Shown here in pieces: positions 17,068 to 26,194 of a stretch of DNA of 64,000 bases (position 1 is its first letter; every line of letters starts with the position of its first letter). The notes under the pieces are model-generated. The model did no database searches and was not told where the DNA came from. It was given only the letters and a program-made list of their open reading frames with translations. Both the position numbers and the translations under genes were made by a program. Source of the DNA: Bacillota bacterium (GTDB lineage Bacteria > Bacillota > Clostridia > Lachnospirales > Cellulosilyticaceae); assembly GCA_023393125.1 (NCBI GenBank), contig JAEWMQ010000019.1:1-64000 (forward strand). Direction: 5' to 3'.

Positions 17068-19404
17068 TTGCAACTTCAAAAAGATAGAAATACAGTAGGT
17101 ACAAAAAATACCATGCCTGAAAAAATGCAGGCAGAGTTTATGAAACAGTTAAATAAAGACTATGATGAATATAAAGAATCAATTACTAAATTAGTTTTAG
17201 ATATTAAGCAAAAAATATCATTATGTGATCCACTTCAGTTATTAAATTTTTCTGCTTCAATGAATTATTTGAGCATGCTAAATAAAACTAGTGAATTTAC
17301 ATATGACTTAGATGAGAATATGGTTATGAAAGCTACAGAGTATATTCAGAGTGTACTTGTATCATCTGAGAATAATTATAAAAAAATTATTGATTCAAAT
17401 CAACAAAAGGATAATTCTGAAGAATATTTTGAAATTCTAAACCTAATTATAGAACTATATAGTAGATTGCCAGTATTCTATATGTATTGGACTGCTCATA
17501 TAAAGCAAAATGATGATTCATTAGATGAGAAAATACTTAATTTTATTGTAGAAGCACAAATTATGGCTGGTGTAAGAGGAGATCGGTATCAAATATACCA
17601 AATCGAGCATCTAAAAAAATTATTAGAGCCTCATGAAGATGTGTTAATAGAAATATTTAGTACTACATCAAATGAGTTAATAGATGGATTAAATAATCTG
17701 GAATATTCTTTATCGAGTTCGAGAGTTGATGTAACTAAAGAGTTGCATCAAGCATTTGAAAATATGGATTTTAATAAAATAGACATAGAACAATTAGAAA
17801 TAACAGCAAGCCAACAGAAAGATTATCAACAACTATTCGAAAAACTTTTAGGGAATGCTTTATACGATGTAAAAAAAGTTACTGGTTGGGATGATAAATT
17901 AATTAATAGTTTATCATATGGAATTAATGAATATAATAACTTTTATACGCAACAAGATTTTCCGGGATGGCCTATTTTAGACTTGCCAGTTCAAAAAAAG
18001 CCATTTATTAAAATTCAGGACAAAAGTTACTGCTTTGATTACTATACTCTATTTGATAATATTTATAGGGTTATGCAGAAAACAATTAAGGAGCTAAAAC
18101 CTGACTACGTAAGTTCATGGTCACACATACAACAAACTGCTAGTGAAAAAATGGTTGAAGAATTATTTGTAAAGCTTCTCCCAGGGTGTGCTTCTTATAG
18201 AGATAATTATTATCCCAAAAAGACCTCTCTAAAGGACTGTGCAGAAAATGATATATTAGTTATATACGATAACGTGTTGTTAATTATAGAAGTTAAAGCT
18301 GGTTCTTTTACATATACTCCACCACTAACGGATTACAAATCACACATTAGTTCTTTCAAAGCTTTGGTAGAAAAAGCTGATTACCAATGTGAAAGAACAC
18401 TTAATTATATAAAATCAAATCCAATAGCTACAATTTATGATCATGATAAGAATAAAAAAACTGATATAAAAATTGATGAAATAGCGGAGATATACACATT
18501 TTGTGTAACTGTCGATAACTTTAACGAGTTTGCTGCAAAAGCAGAAAAGTTAAGCTTTATAAAATTACAAAAGGGAACTATAGCATTATCAATTGATGAT
18601 TTAAGAGTTTATGCAGATTTTTTTGAATCACCTTTATACTTTATACATTATATAAAACAGAGGAAAATAGCTACATCAATACCAAACTTAACACTTAATG
18701 ATGAATTAGATCATTTGGGGTTATATTTAAAATATAATATTTATTCATTAACAGCAAGGGATTTTGGAGAAGAAAAGATACTATATTTTCAAGGATATCG
18801 TGAAGATCTAGATAATTATTTTGCAAGTATGCACATCCCTGAACTTCAATTCCCAAAGCCTGTGCAAGATATTCCACAGAAAATTATAGAGATTATAGAA
18901 TACTTAGAAAATAGTGGTATCAGGGACAAAAATTTCTTATCATCATATTTACTAGATTTTTGTTATGAAAGTAGAAATGAACTAGCTAATGGAATTGAGT
19001 ATGCTTTAAATAGAGAAAAAGAACTTGGCAGAATGTTTCCTATTACAACTTTTGATGAAATTAGGTACTGTATATTTGTATACCAACAAGAGATTCAATT
19101 TATTGAAGAACAAGAAAAGATAGATTACATCTATTCAACAATGGTCTTTAATAATGAAAATGATCGTTTAAATATTGATTTATATTATGACAAAGATGGT
19201 GTCATTGAAAAAGTAGATTTTAAACTACACTTCTTTTCTGATATTCCACCAAATAGATTTGAAGAGTTGAAAAGAGTAGGCGAACAGAGAGCCAAAGGGA
19301 GAGTTGAATTGTACAAAAGAAATAACACTAAGAGCAAGATAGGAAGGAATGAGTCATGTCCTTGTGGTAGTGGAAAAAAATATAAAAAGTGTTGCGGCAG
19401 ATAA
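17068..19404 (+). CDS. PD-(D/E)XK nuclease-like protein with C-terminal SEC-C motif (5' end cut off by IS)
   Basis: The surviving frame encodes 778 residues; the native protein began at ATG 15655 and would be about 792. The first half is helical with no known domain. Around residues 392-410 the strand pair NDILVIYDNVLLIIEVKAG carries the D...ExK signature of a PD-(D/E)XK/NERD-type nuclease core. The C-terminus NESCPCGSGKKYKKCC is a textbook SEC-C zinc motif. TTG 17068 has AAGGA only 3 bases upstream and the next ATG is 17113, so weak expression of a nearly full protein is still possible. The HsdR_N-like gene follows after 31 bases. Family context points to nucleic-acid cleavage in defence; the exact role is unknown. 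Confidence 0.8.
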   Translation: MQLQKDRNTVGTKNTMPEKMQAEFMKQLNKDYDEYKESITKLVLDIKQKISLCDPLQLLNFSASMNYLSMLNKTSEFTYDLDENMVMKATEYIQSVLVSSENNYKKIIDSNQQKDNSEEYFEILNLIIELYSRLPVFYMYWTAHIKQNDDSLDEKILNFIVEAQIMAGVRGDRYQIYQIEHLKKLLEPHEDVLIEIFSTTSNELIDGLNNLEYSLSSSRVDVTKELHQAFENMDFNKIDIEQLEITASQQKDYQQLFEKLLGNALYDVKKVTGWDDKLINSLSYGINEYNNFYTQQDFPGWPILDLPVQKKPFIKIQDKSYCFDYYTLFDNIYRVMQKTIKELKPDYVSSWSHIQQTASEKMVEELFVKLLPGCASYRDNYYPKKTSLKDCAENDILVIYDNVLLIIEVKAGSFTYTPPLTDYKSHISSFKALVEKADYQCERTLNYIKSNPIATIYDHDKNKKTDIKIDEIAEIYTFCVTVDNFNEFAAKAEKLSFIKLQKGTIALSIDDLRVYADFFESPLYFIHYIKQRKIATSIPNLTLNDELDHLGLYLKYNIYSLTARDFGEEKILYFQGYREDLDNYFASMHIPELQFPKPVQDIPQKIIEIIEYLENSGIRDKNFLSSYLLDFCYESRNELANGIEYALNREKELGRMFPITTFDEIRYCIFVYQQEIQFIEEQEKIDYIYSTMVFNNENDRLNIDLYYDKDGVIEKVDFKLHFFSDIPPNRFEELKRVGEQRAKGRVELYKRNNTKSKIGRNESCPCGSGKKYKKCCGR

Positions 19405-19435
19405 ATTTATCAAAAAATCATTTAAGGAGTTAAAT

Positions 19436-20440
19436 ATGAGTGAATTAGAAATTGCAATACGCCAGGTACTTCCAACACTAATTAATGATTATGGATTTAA
19501 TAAGGATTGCATTGAAGGATATGGTAGAGTTCCAATCCAAGTAGGGAATCAGTTGGTTTGGGCTGATTTTGTTTGTTATTACTACAAGAACAATACTAAA
19601 ATTCCCTTTTGCATAGTTGAAGTTAAAGAATGTAGAGATAATGAAGTTAATTTTGCAATACCTCAAGCTGAATCATATGCTCAAAGAATAAATGCACCAT
19701 TTTTTTGTTGTACAAATGGGAATATATATAATTGGTTTATGACTGGTAATGCACAAGGCCATAATATTGAATTATCCGGTGTACCAACTCTTCCCCAAAA
19801 GGAATATTTGAAGAAACCTGAAAAACTATTTATTTCAACACATTTATTTGAAGCCATAAGTAACTTTGAAAATGGAATAAAAAAGGAAGGACATATTTAT
19901 GAAGATAGTCTCATACACAATAACCAAACTAATATGTTGTGTAAAGCATTATGGAATGATAATATTCTTCATGACAGTTGTAAGATGATTAAAATTATAC
20001 AAGAGAATACTATACAAAGTAGGGGCAAGAGTGAGTATTTAGGCAATATAAGAGAAAATTATAATCATTTTATACGATTAGTAAACTGGCTCAAAGATAA
20101 AAATACTCCTATCCAAGAGAGAATAGAGCGGGCTAATGGCAAAAAATCAGAATATGGGATAGTTAAGGGGGGACTTTTCTTTATTACGCAACTTCTTGCC
20201 GCCCTATATCCAATGCAATACACAGTGATTGAAAAAAATGCCATAAAGGGAATGATGAGATTTAATCTCCTAGATATTAATCTGGGGGGCGAGACTGCTA
20301 AAGAATATTTACTTTTTAATGATATATGTTTGCAAGTGTTTCCTTATTTTGAGAATATATATCACTTTAACCTCTCTTATGTACATAATTTCTTCTGGCA
20401 CTATGAAAGTGAGTTCCTAAAATATAAAGAATGGAAGTAA
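19436..20440 (+). CDS. HsdR N-terminal-like (PD-(D/E)XK) protein
   Basis: A 334-residue protein. The N-terminal 130 residues match the HSDR_N nuclease domain of type I restriction subunits: an early Glu helix, VPIQVGNQLVWADFVCYY (Asp), PFCIVEVKECRD (the ExK), then IPQAESYAQRINAPFFCCTNG (the QxxxY motif) and YNWF. There is no helicase part; the rest is an unrecognised, largely helical domain. ATG 19436 has TAAGGAG 7 bases upstream and is preferred to an ATG 87 bases earlier that overlaps the SEC-C gene. It is probably the last gene of the 14520-20440 operon. No methyltransferase or specificity subunit is present, so it is not a normal R-M system. Confidence 0.82.
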   Translation: MSELEIAIRQVLPTLINDYGFNKDCIEGYGRVPIQVGNQLVWADFVCYYYKNNTKIPFCIVEVKECRDNEVNFAIPQAESYAQRINAPFFCCTNGNIYNWFMTGNAQGHNIELSGVPTLPQKEYLKKPEKLFISTHLFEAISNFENGIKKEGHIYEDSLIHNNQTNMLCKALWNDNILHDSCKMIKIIQENTIQSRGKSEYLGNIRENYNHFIRLVNWLKDKNTPIQERIERANGKKSEYGIVKGGLFFITQLLAALYPMQYTVIEKNAIKGMMRFNLLDINLGGETAKEYLLFNDICLQVFPYFENIYHFNLSYVHNFFWHYESEFLKYKEWK

Positions 20441-20449
20441 TATGAAGAG

Positions 20450-20570
20450 TTTCTTCCTATTATATAGCAGCCGTTTTAGCTCAATTTTTTAGTGCACCCC
20501 CTATAAAATTTGAAACCCCCGGGGTACAATCATACATAATATCGCGTAAAAGTGTAAATACTATTAGGTT
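20450..20570 (+). repeat. partial R2 repeat
   Basis: Starts with TTTCTTCCTATTA 10 bases after the HsdR_N-like stop and includes CCCCCGGGGTACA followed by TCGCGTAAAAGTGTAAA. The two halves of the longer R2 copies (near 48000 and 55200) appear joined here with the middle missing. It abuts the truncated recombinase. Confidence 0.55.
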
Positions 20571-20574
20571 TGAC

Positions 20575-21528
20575 GTGCTAAGGCAGGAGGAAAGTTTAAA
20601 CTTATCGTTAAATTCGACTTGGGGTATAAGAAGAAGATTTGAGCAAGGAAAAGTAGCTCTAAATCATACCAGATTTTTAGGCTATGACAAAGATGCCCAA
20701 GGTAATCTTATTATTAATGAAAAACAAGCAAAGATAGTAAGGCATATTTACAAAGAGTTCCTTAATGGCAAGGGGCCTAATCACATTGCTAGAGAACTAG
20801 AACAAGACAAAGTAAAAAACTGGGAAGGTAAAGTGAAATGGTATGATAGCACTATTAGAAGTATGTTACAGAATGAAAAATATAAAGGTGATGCACTGCT
20901 TCAAAAGACTTATACAGTAGACTTCCTTAGTAAAACAAGGGTTGTTAATAATGGAGAAGTTCCAAAGTATTACGTAGAAGAAAGCCACCCAGCTATTATA
21001 GAACCTGAAACTTGGGAAGCTGTTCAACTGGAGATGGAGAGACGAAAGGTGTTTTGCGAGAAACATAATATAAAAAATTTAGATACTAAAAATCCTTTTT
21101 GCGGAAAGATTATATGTGGTACTTGTGGTGCGTACTATAGAAGAAGAACTTGGATGAGTATAGATGGCAAGAGTAAAAGGAAGATATGGAGTTGCAGCAA
21201 CAGATATAAGACTAAGGGAATAAAGGGCTGTGAGAGTACGCACATTGATGAGGAAGTGTTGAAGAAGGTTTTTGTGAATATGTTCAATATGCTGGTGGAA
21301 AATAAGGAGTACTTTTTAGAAAAGTGGCAAGTGGAGATGAAGGATGCTGATGTTTTAAAGAAACACAGATTAAATATTTTTATGAGAATATTAGAACCAG
21401 TGACTAAGATAGGCGAGTTTGATGACAGTTTATGTTTGAAGATATTAGAGCAAATAAAGGTCGTAGGTAAAGATAAGATAGTTATTTTATTGTTAGATGA
21501 AACTACCCTGGAGTGCAAAAATGACTAG
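20575..21528 (+). pseudogene. 5'-truncated large serine recombinase
   Basis: The frame (317 codons from 20578) begins at the end of a resolvase domain (RQEESLNLSLNSTWGIRRRF). It then continues through the recombinase domain (FLGYDKDAQGNLI, IYKEFLNGKGPNHIAREL), a zinc ribbon (CGTCGAYYRRRT ... WSCSN) and the C-terminal helix. About 150 N-terminal residues, including the nucleophilic Ser, are absent. It resembles the third recombinase at 12805 throughout. No ribosome-binding site precedes a good start codon. It lies right after an R2 repeat and is read as the relic of a second element, or the far edge of the same accessory island. Confidence 0.85.
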
Positions 21529-21690
21529 AAAAAGGTTTGGAAGTCAGAAGTAGGATTGGTTCATGTAAATTACTTTAGAAAAAAGGCCTATAGACGAGCA
21601 GAAGTTATTTTAATAAAAGATAACGAATTTTGATTTATAAGAATACATGATGAAAAGGTAACTTTAAATAAATCTAGTTACTAAATGAAC
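21529..21690. other. intergenic, nothing recognised
   Basis: AT-rich spacer between the recombinase relic and the duplicated subtilase upstream region; no convincing ORF or signal. Confidence 0.4.
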
Positions 21691-22305
21691 ATCATTTTTA
21701 GGATAAAGAAACCTAGATTGGTGTTTTTACATATCATGAATAATAGCTACAAAATAGTGCTCATATTTAGTAGTTTCTACAGAAAATAGTGGACATTACT
21801 TTTTATGACAAAATTTTACTTCAGAAAATACTATAATCATTTTAAAGATATATATTAAGAGATGAGTGGATATTTGAAAACCTCTAAAAAAATTTCATAC
21901 CATTTATTTACTCTAATGCTAGTTATGACATCATTATCTACTCAATTATCTATACAAAACAAAAGATTCACTATTCCCTATTTTAGATATTCTAGGACTT
22001 ATAAATTCTACACATGAATCTTATAGAAATTAAACCTACTAAATATGTTGGGGATGGCTATGAAGTAGAGTTTATGATAACAGGTCAATGATCTGGACTT
22101 TTAATGGGGGTGTACGTACCAATTCTAGTGACAAACCACTAGAAAATTGGATACTAAAACTACACTTTGAGCCTTACATAACAAATATGTGGAATGCTCA
22201 AAGTGTAACACATGGAGCCGATAGTTATATCGTAAGAATATGAGATATAATCCCAATATCGCATCAGTCAGCAGTATAAATATCTGTTTTCAAGCAAATA
22301 GGACT
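21690..22305 (+). pseudogene. decayed duplicate of the CBM-subtilase 5' region
   Basis: This stretch parallels 43257-43875. It has a degenerate version of the upstream hairpin, the block GCTACAAAATAGT, a promoter-like ATGACA-18-TACTAT (21805-21834), and a start-like TTGAAAAC. A broken signal peptide and a frameshifted copy of the first cellulose-binding-type domain follow (KPTKYVGDGYEVEF, DKPLENW, ITNMWNAQ equivalents). Several stops interrupt it. The homology runs into the first codons of the next ORF (NPNIASVSSINICFQAN against NQDIAPGSSINIGFQAN) and stops near 22305. Confidence 0.8.
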
Positions 22306-23388
22306 AAAGAGATAAAGGATCATAAAAACTATGATGTTTCTTTTGATATGAATCAACAAGCAATTAAGCTTATGGAAGATTTTATATCAAACGCATATTC
22401 AGAGTATTATGAAGTTGGTAATTTTACTAGCAAAATTGTTTCTACAAATATTACAGATAATAGAGTTGAAATTAAAATTATGGTAAGCTTTGAAAAGGTT
22501 TTAAAAGCATCTAATATATCAGAACTTCCATTTATTCAAGGGATGACAGCTTCTGTCAAGAGCTTGGAAAGAGTAAGGTCTACGGATACTCCTATAGCTA
22601 AATATATTCTTAATGAACAGATTACAGCTATATCAGAGTACATTGGAGAAGTTCAAGAAGAAAATGCAATTTTTAGAGTATTATCAAACACAGTAAATGA
22701 TAATTTAGCTAATCCTATTTTAGAAGTATATGGTGTTGATGAGTTTATACCAGCAGAATATTTTATTCCTCAAAGTCCTGATGAACTTTATGCAGAAGGG
22801 ATTTTGGATTTAGAAAGAAATGTTGTCAGTACAAAAGAAGCAATAGCTATTGTTTATCCAGACCTAGATGTAAACAAAATATCAGAATCACAAATTAATA
22901 TGTTACAAAATACACGAGCAATTAAATATGATAGACTGGCAGCAAGAGATTATGCTAATAAGTACACTTCTGAATGTGGCGAGGGTTATAATACAACTTA
23001 TTGGAATAAGAATTATGCATGGCATACAGAAAATGAAGGTGTTGATTGTGCAAACTATGTTTCTCAAGCTATTTTTGCAGGAGGAATTCCTACAGATTCA
23101 ACATGGAAACCCGAAAGTATTGCTTGGGTAAATACTGGTAAAAATGATTCAGGTGGATTGGCTCCTTATATGACGGGGAAGGGATATTTTAAAAAAGTTA
23201 CTAGAAGTACCTGTGCAGCAGGTGGTTTTATTTCTCACACAGATTTTTCACATGTTATATTTGTAGTTGCCAACGATACAGTAATTATGCAATTCAGTTC
23301 ACATACAGCTGATAGATTAAAAGCAAGTTTTGCTGGTAGTTATTATGCAAATTTTAATTATTATAGTATAAACTCTACATACCAGTAA
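22240..23388 (+). CDS. amidase-6 domain protein fused to a CBM remnant, signal peptide missing
   Basis: A 382-residue frame. Residues 1-22 derive from the duplicated subtilase domain, so the gene's own 5' end with its signal peptide appears to have been replaced. Residues about 230-382 match the putative amidase domain (Amidase_6): YDRLAARDYANKY, then DCANYVSQAIFAGGIP (Cys nucleophile), then HTDFSHVIFVV with a His. This fold belongs to the NlpC/P60-like cysteine peptidases and amidases that act on cell-wall or peptide bonds. Without a signal peptide export is unlikely, and there is no good ribosome-binding site before 22240. It is probably a non-functional fusion, though the reading frame is intact. 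Confidence 0.75.
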   Translation: MRYNPNIASVSSINICFQANRTKEIKDHKNYDVSFDMNQQAIKLMEDFISNAYSEYYEVGNFTSKIVSTNITDNRVEIKIMVSFEKVLKASNISELPFIQGMTASVKSLERVRSTDTPIAKYILNEQITAISEYIGEVQEENAIFRVLSNTVNDNLANPILEVYGVDEFIPAEYFIPQSPDELYAEGILDLERNVVSTKEAIAIVYPDLDVNKISESQINMLQNTRAIKYDRLAARDYANKYTSECGEGYNTTYWNKNYAWHTENEGVDCANYVSQAIFAGGIPTDSTWKPESIAWVNTGKNDSGGLAPYMTGKGYFKKVTRSTCAAGGFISHTDFSHVIFVVANDTVIMQFSSHTADRLKASFAGSYYANFNYYSINSTYQ

Positions 23389-23481
23389 AAGCGGGACGAA
23401 AAGGATGTAGAAGAAGATAATAATAGTAGCTAGATTACTCTATATGATTCAACTACTACTATTAAGATAGGAGGCTCATGG

Positions 23482-24270
23482 ATGAAAAAAAAAATAGCAA
23501 TGGTACTTATTAGTATACATTTAATTATTCCAACAATTGTGTTCGCTGACAATACGATAAAGATTACTTTGAATGGGGAAACAACTAAAGTGAAAGAATA
23601 CGAACCTTATATTGATGTTCAAAGTAGGACTATGATCTCTATACGTTGGGTAGCTGAACAATTAGGTTATAAAGTACACTGGAATCCTGAGACTCAAACA
23701 GCAACCATTAACAATAGTATTGATACAATTAAAGTCAAGGCAAAGCACGATATAATCGTTACTCAGAGCACATCTATAAAAATGGACACAATATCTGTAA
23801 TAAAAAATGACCATTTATTTATCCCGGTCAGATTCCTATCGGAATGCTTTGGTTTTGATGTAAAATGGAATACGGAAATAAATATGATTTATTTGATAGA
23901 CCCAAATCGAATACTTAGTGAAAATGAGAATTTTGGAGTATTGACTCCGAAAGGCATTGATAAATTCGAGTATGAGATAGAGAAAAAACATCATGATTAC
24001 TATTCATCCATAGAGTTTTATGAAGCAACTTCGAAAGGTTTATTGTTTACTTTGGTTTATTATGATTTGAACTACTGGAACAATGAAGTAAAAGATAATT
24101 TCTCTTTAGCATATACTGAAATTTACAAAGATAAAAAAAACTTGCTAATTTGCGTATCTGCTTCAGATGTACAGTATGATCCTAGCAATATTCAGGAGAA
24201 AGAGAGATATAATAAACTTTGGAATACAATAGAAAGAGTCTGTATTAGTGCATATGTCTTTACAAATTAG
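23482..24270 (+). CDS. exported stalk-domain (copper amine oxidase N-like) protein
   Basis: A 262-residue protein with a signal peptide (KKKIAMVLISIHLIIPTIVFA, residues 2-22). One pair of stalk modules follows at about 25-140: NTIKITLNGETTKVKEYEPY ... SIRWVAEQLGYKVHWNPETQTATIN and DHLFIPVRFLSECFGFDVKWN. This domain is common on clostridial envelope proteins and is thought to mediate wall association or spacing. The C-terminal 110 residues (an alpha/beta segment with YYDLNYWNNEVKDNF) have no recognised family. GATAGGAGG precedes the start. It lies 90 bases after the amidase-like gene. Confidence 0.8.
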   Translation: MKKKIAMVLISIHLIIPTIVFADNTIKITLNGETTKVKEYEPYIDVQSRTMISIRWVAEQLGYKVHWNPETQTATINNSIDTIKVKAKHDIIVTQSTSIKMDTISVIKNDHLFIPVRFLSECFGFDVKWNTEINMIYLIDPNRILSENENFGVLTPKGIDKFEYEIEKKHHDYYSSIEFYEATSKGLLFTLVYYDLNYWNNEVKDNFSLAYTEIYKDKKNLLICVSASDVQYDPSNIQEKERYNKLWNTIERVCISAYVFTN

Positions 24271-24289
24271 TTTTATAAAACAACAATTT

Positions 24290-24545
24290 GTCGATGTGAA
24301 ATATAATGCTAGTATAGCACTATAACTGGAGAGAAGTTTCAGGTTAGCTCGAAGTTTTGTAACATCCAGTACTACCTTATATCTTGAGTTTACTGTTTCA
24401 GGAACGGTAAGTGTAGCAGAGTCTAAGAAATATGTTGTCACGATATATAGGAGTAGTAGTACACGTTCATGTATATATATATGATGTTAAGACTAAGTCA
24501 TATTATGATAGCTATAAGTATAGTGGTTCTAATATTATTTTAGTA
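24290..24545 (+). pseudogene. fragment of a small exported protein
   Basis: Around 24325-24480 one frame reads as a beta-strand-rich stretch (LYLEFTVSGTVSVAESKKYV and onward) broken by frameshifts and with no start codon. It resembles the small secreted beta proteins that are abundant in Lachnospiraceae. The rest of the 24271-24634 gap is AT-rich, with AAGGAGG just before the next gene. Confidence 0.35.
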
Positions 24546-24634
24546 TAGTCATTCTATATTAATGATGATTATAAAACGTTTAAGTTAATGCAAAATTAGC
24601 TATATAGCGTGATATACTTAAGGAGGATATTAAT

Positions 24635-26170
24635 ATGAATTTAAAGAAAAATATATTAGTGTTTATGATAAATATTGTTGTATTATCTAACACGTTAATT
24701 GCTTCTCCTATCGAAGGAGGGTCAAGATTAGTAGGTGGAACAATAAGTGCTAATTTCCCTAAAGAACTTAAAATATCGCCAATTAGCTTGAATAAGGAAA
24801 ATGATACTAATAACATGACCACTTTAGAACATGATGGAATTAGATTAGGGGAAATTCAAATGGAAGAGCACAAAATCGATATGCCTAGTACTGTAACTCC
24901 TTCTAGTGCATATAATATTGTAAATGATACTTCTGCTACAGAACTAGTAGATAATCCTGAAATGCAATTATTAGCTCTTCCAGATTTATCAATTATAGAA
25001 TTTACCCATAATACAGGTAATTATCCTTTTGCAGCAGGAGGTAACGCTCCATTGCGTTATGTGTTAAGTAATACAGGTGGCGTTGCAGCTAGTAATGTAC
25101 ATGTGGGGATTTATATTGACGGAGATTTTATAGGAACCCAAAATTTAGGAAATCTCTCTGCTAATTATAACTATGCTGTATCTTTTGAAATAGGTGGTGT
25201 TCCTGCTGGAAATCATACTATTATGTTAAAAGCAGATTATTATAATTATGTACAAGAGTCAAATGAAAATAATAATACTCGTTCAGCTACGTTTAATTGG
25301 GAGGGAATACCAGATTTAGTTGTGGAAATCTTAAGTGATGGTGATGTAAGTGAAATACCAACAGGAGAATCTTTAGGTTACCAACTAATTGTATACAATA
25401 TTGGATCAGAAGTGGCCTATGGACCATTTGAAGTAGATTTAGTTCTAGATAATGGAGAAGAGACTTCTACGACCACTTTTGAAGTAAGCAATTTACCTTC
25501 CGGTTATGGAGCTAGCGCTAGCTTTAATGCTACATTTCATTCTGGTTTAATTGGTACAGTAATGGGTGTTGCAGATACTGGAAATAGTGTAAGAGAATCA
25601 AATGAAAACAATAATAGTGGTAGACATGAATGTAATCTATTCCATGTACACAATCTAGGAAGTTATACAAGTAATTGGGTACATTCTACTGAAGCAAGCC
25701 TGGGTAATGGAACACCTTACTTAACGAGGCCAAGTATTACAGTTTCTAGAGATGCTTCCCGTTTATACACAAGTAATCAGTTAAATTCTATTAAAAGATG
25801 GAACAATATCTCTTCAAATGTGGTAATCGACAATTATGTAGTTTCAGATGATGAGACATCAGATGTCATAATTACTGTAGCAGAGTTACCGTTAAATCAT
25901 ATGGGTGATACAACACCAATTGATAGTTTTACAAAGACGAAAATAACACTAACAAACGATACTATCCTGCTTACTTCTACAGATGCAGTACTCTCCAAAG
26001 CTATTGCTCATGAAATGGGCCATGCACTGGGGTTAGCACATCCTTATGAACAAGCTAATCATGATAATTGTCCATATCCGTCAATAATGTTTCAAGGTGG
26101 GATTGGAAATGCTACATTAGAAGTTACAAGTGCTGATAAAGGTAACATCAGGCATTTGTTTGGAAAATAG
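24635..26170 (+). CDS. secreted metzincin metalloprotease with two CARDB domains
   Basis: A 511-residue exported protease. Residues 1-24 are a signal peptide. Two CARDB (adhesion-type beta-sandwich) repeats follow at about 115-225 and 226-330, each ending with the signature ESNENNNTR / ESNENNNSG. The catalytic domain occupies the last 150 residues: zinc site HEMGHALGLAH at 459-469 and the downstream Met-turn SIMFQGG, as in matrixin-type metzincins. AAGGAGG lies 8 bases upstream. The gene is followed after 24 bases by another exported protein, so they may form a pair. The likely role is extracellular protein degradation; no prodomain cysteine switch is obvious. Confidence 0.9.
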   Translation: MNLKKNILVFMINIVVLSNTLIASPIEGGSRLVGGTISANFPKELKISPISLNKENDTNNMTTLEHDGIRLGEIQMEEHKIDMPSTVTPSSAYNIVNDTSATELVDNPEMQLLALPDLSIIEFTHNTGNYPFAAGGNAPLRYVLSNTGGVAASNVHVGIYIDGDFIGTQNLGNLSANYNYAVSFEIGGVPAGNHTIMLKADYYNYVQESNENNNTRSATFNWEGIPDLVVEILSDGDVSEIPTGESLGYQLIVYNIGSEVAYGPFEVDLVLDNGEETSTTTFEVSNLPSGYGASASFNATFHSGLIGTVMGVADTGNSVRESNENNNSGRHECNLFHVHNLGSYTSNWVHSTEASLGNGTPYLTRPSITVSRDASRLYTSNQLNSIKRWNNISSNVVIDNYVVSDDETSDVIITVAELPLNHMGDTTPIDSFTKTKITLTNDTILLTSTDAVLSKAIAHEMGHALGLAHPYEQANHDNCPYPSIMFQGGIGNATLEVTSADKGNIRHLFGK

Positions 26171-26194
26171 ATACTAAGATGGGAGGATTACTAT

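Noticed and set aside
17068..19404. SecA-related translocase because of the SEC-C motif
   Set aside because: No ATPase motifs of SecA are present; SEC-C occurs as an add-on zinc motif in many unrelated proteins, and an ExK nuclease core is visible.
19436..20440. Type I restriction enzyme HsdR
   Set aside because: Only the N-terminal nuclease domain is present; no helicase motifs and no hsdM or hsdS genes lie nearby.
24163..24441. Minus-strand gene downstream of the stalk-domain protein
   Set aside because: It overlaps the real gene's 3' end, has no ribosome-binding site and reads as low-complexity AT-derived sequence.
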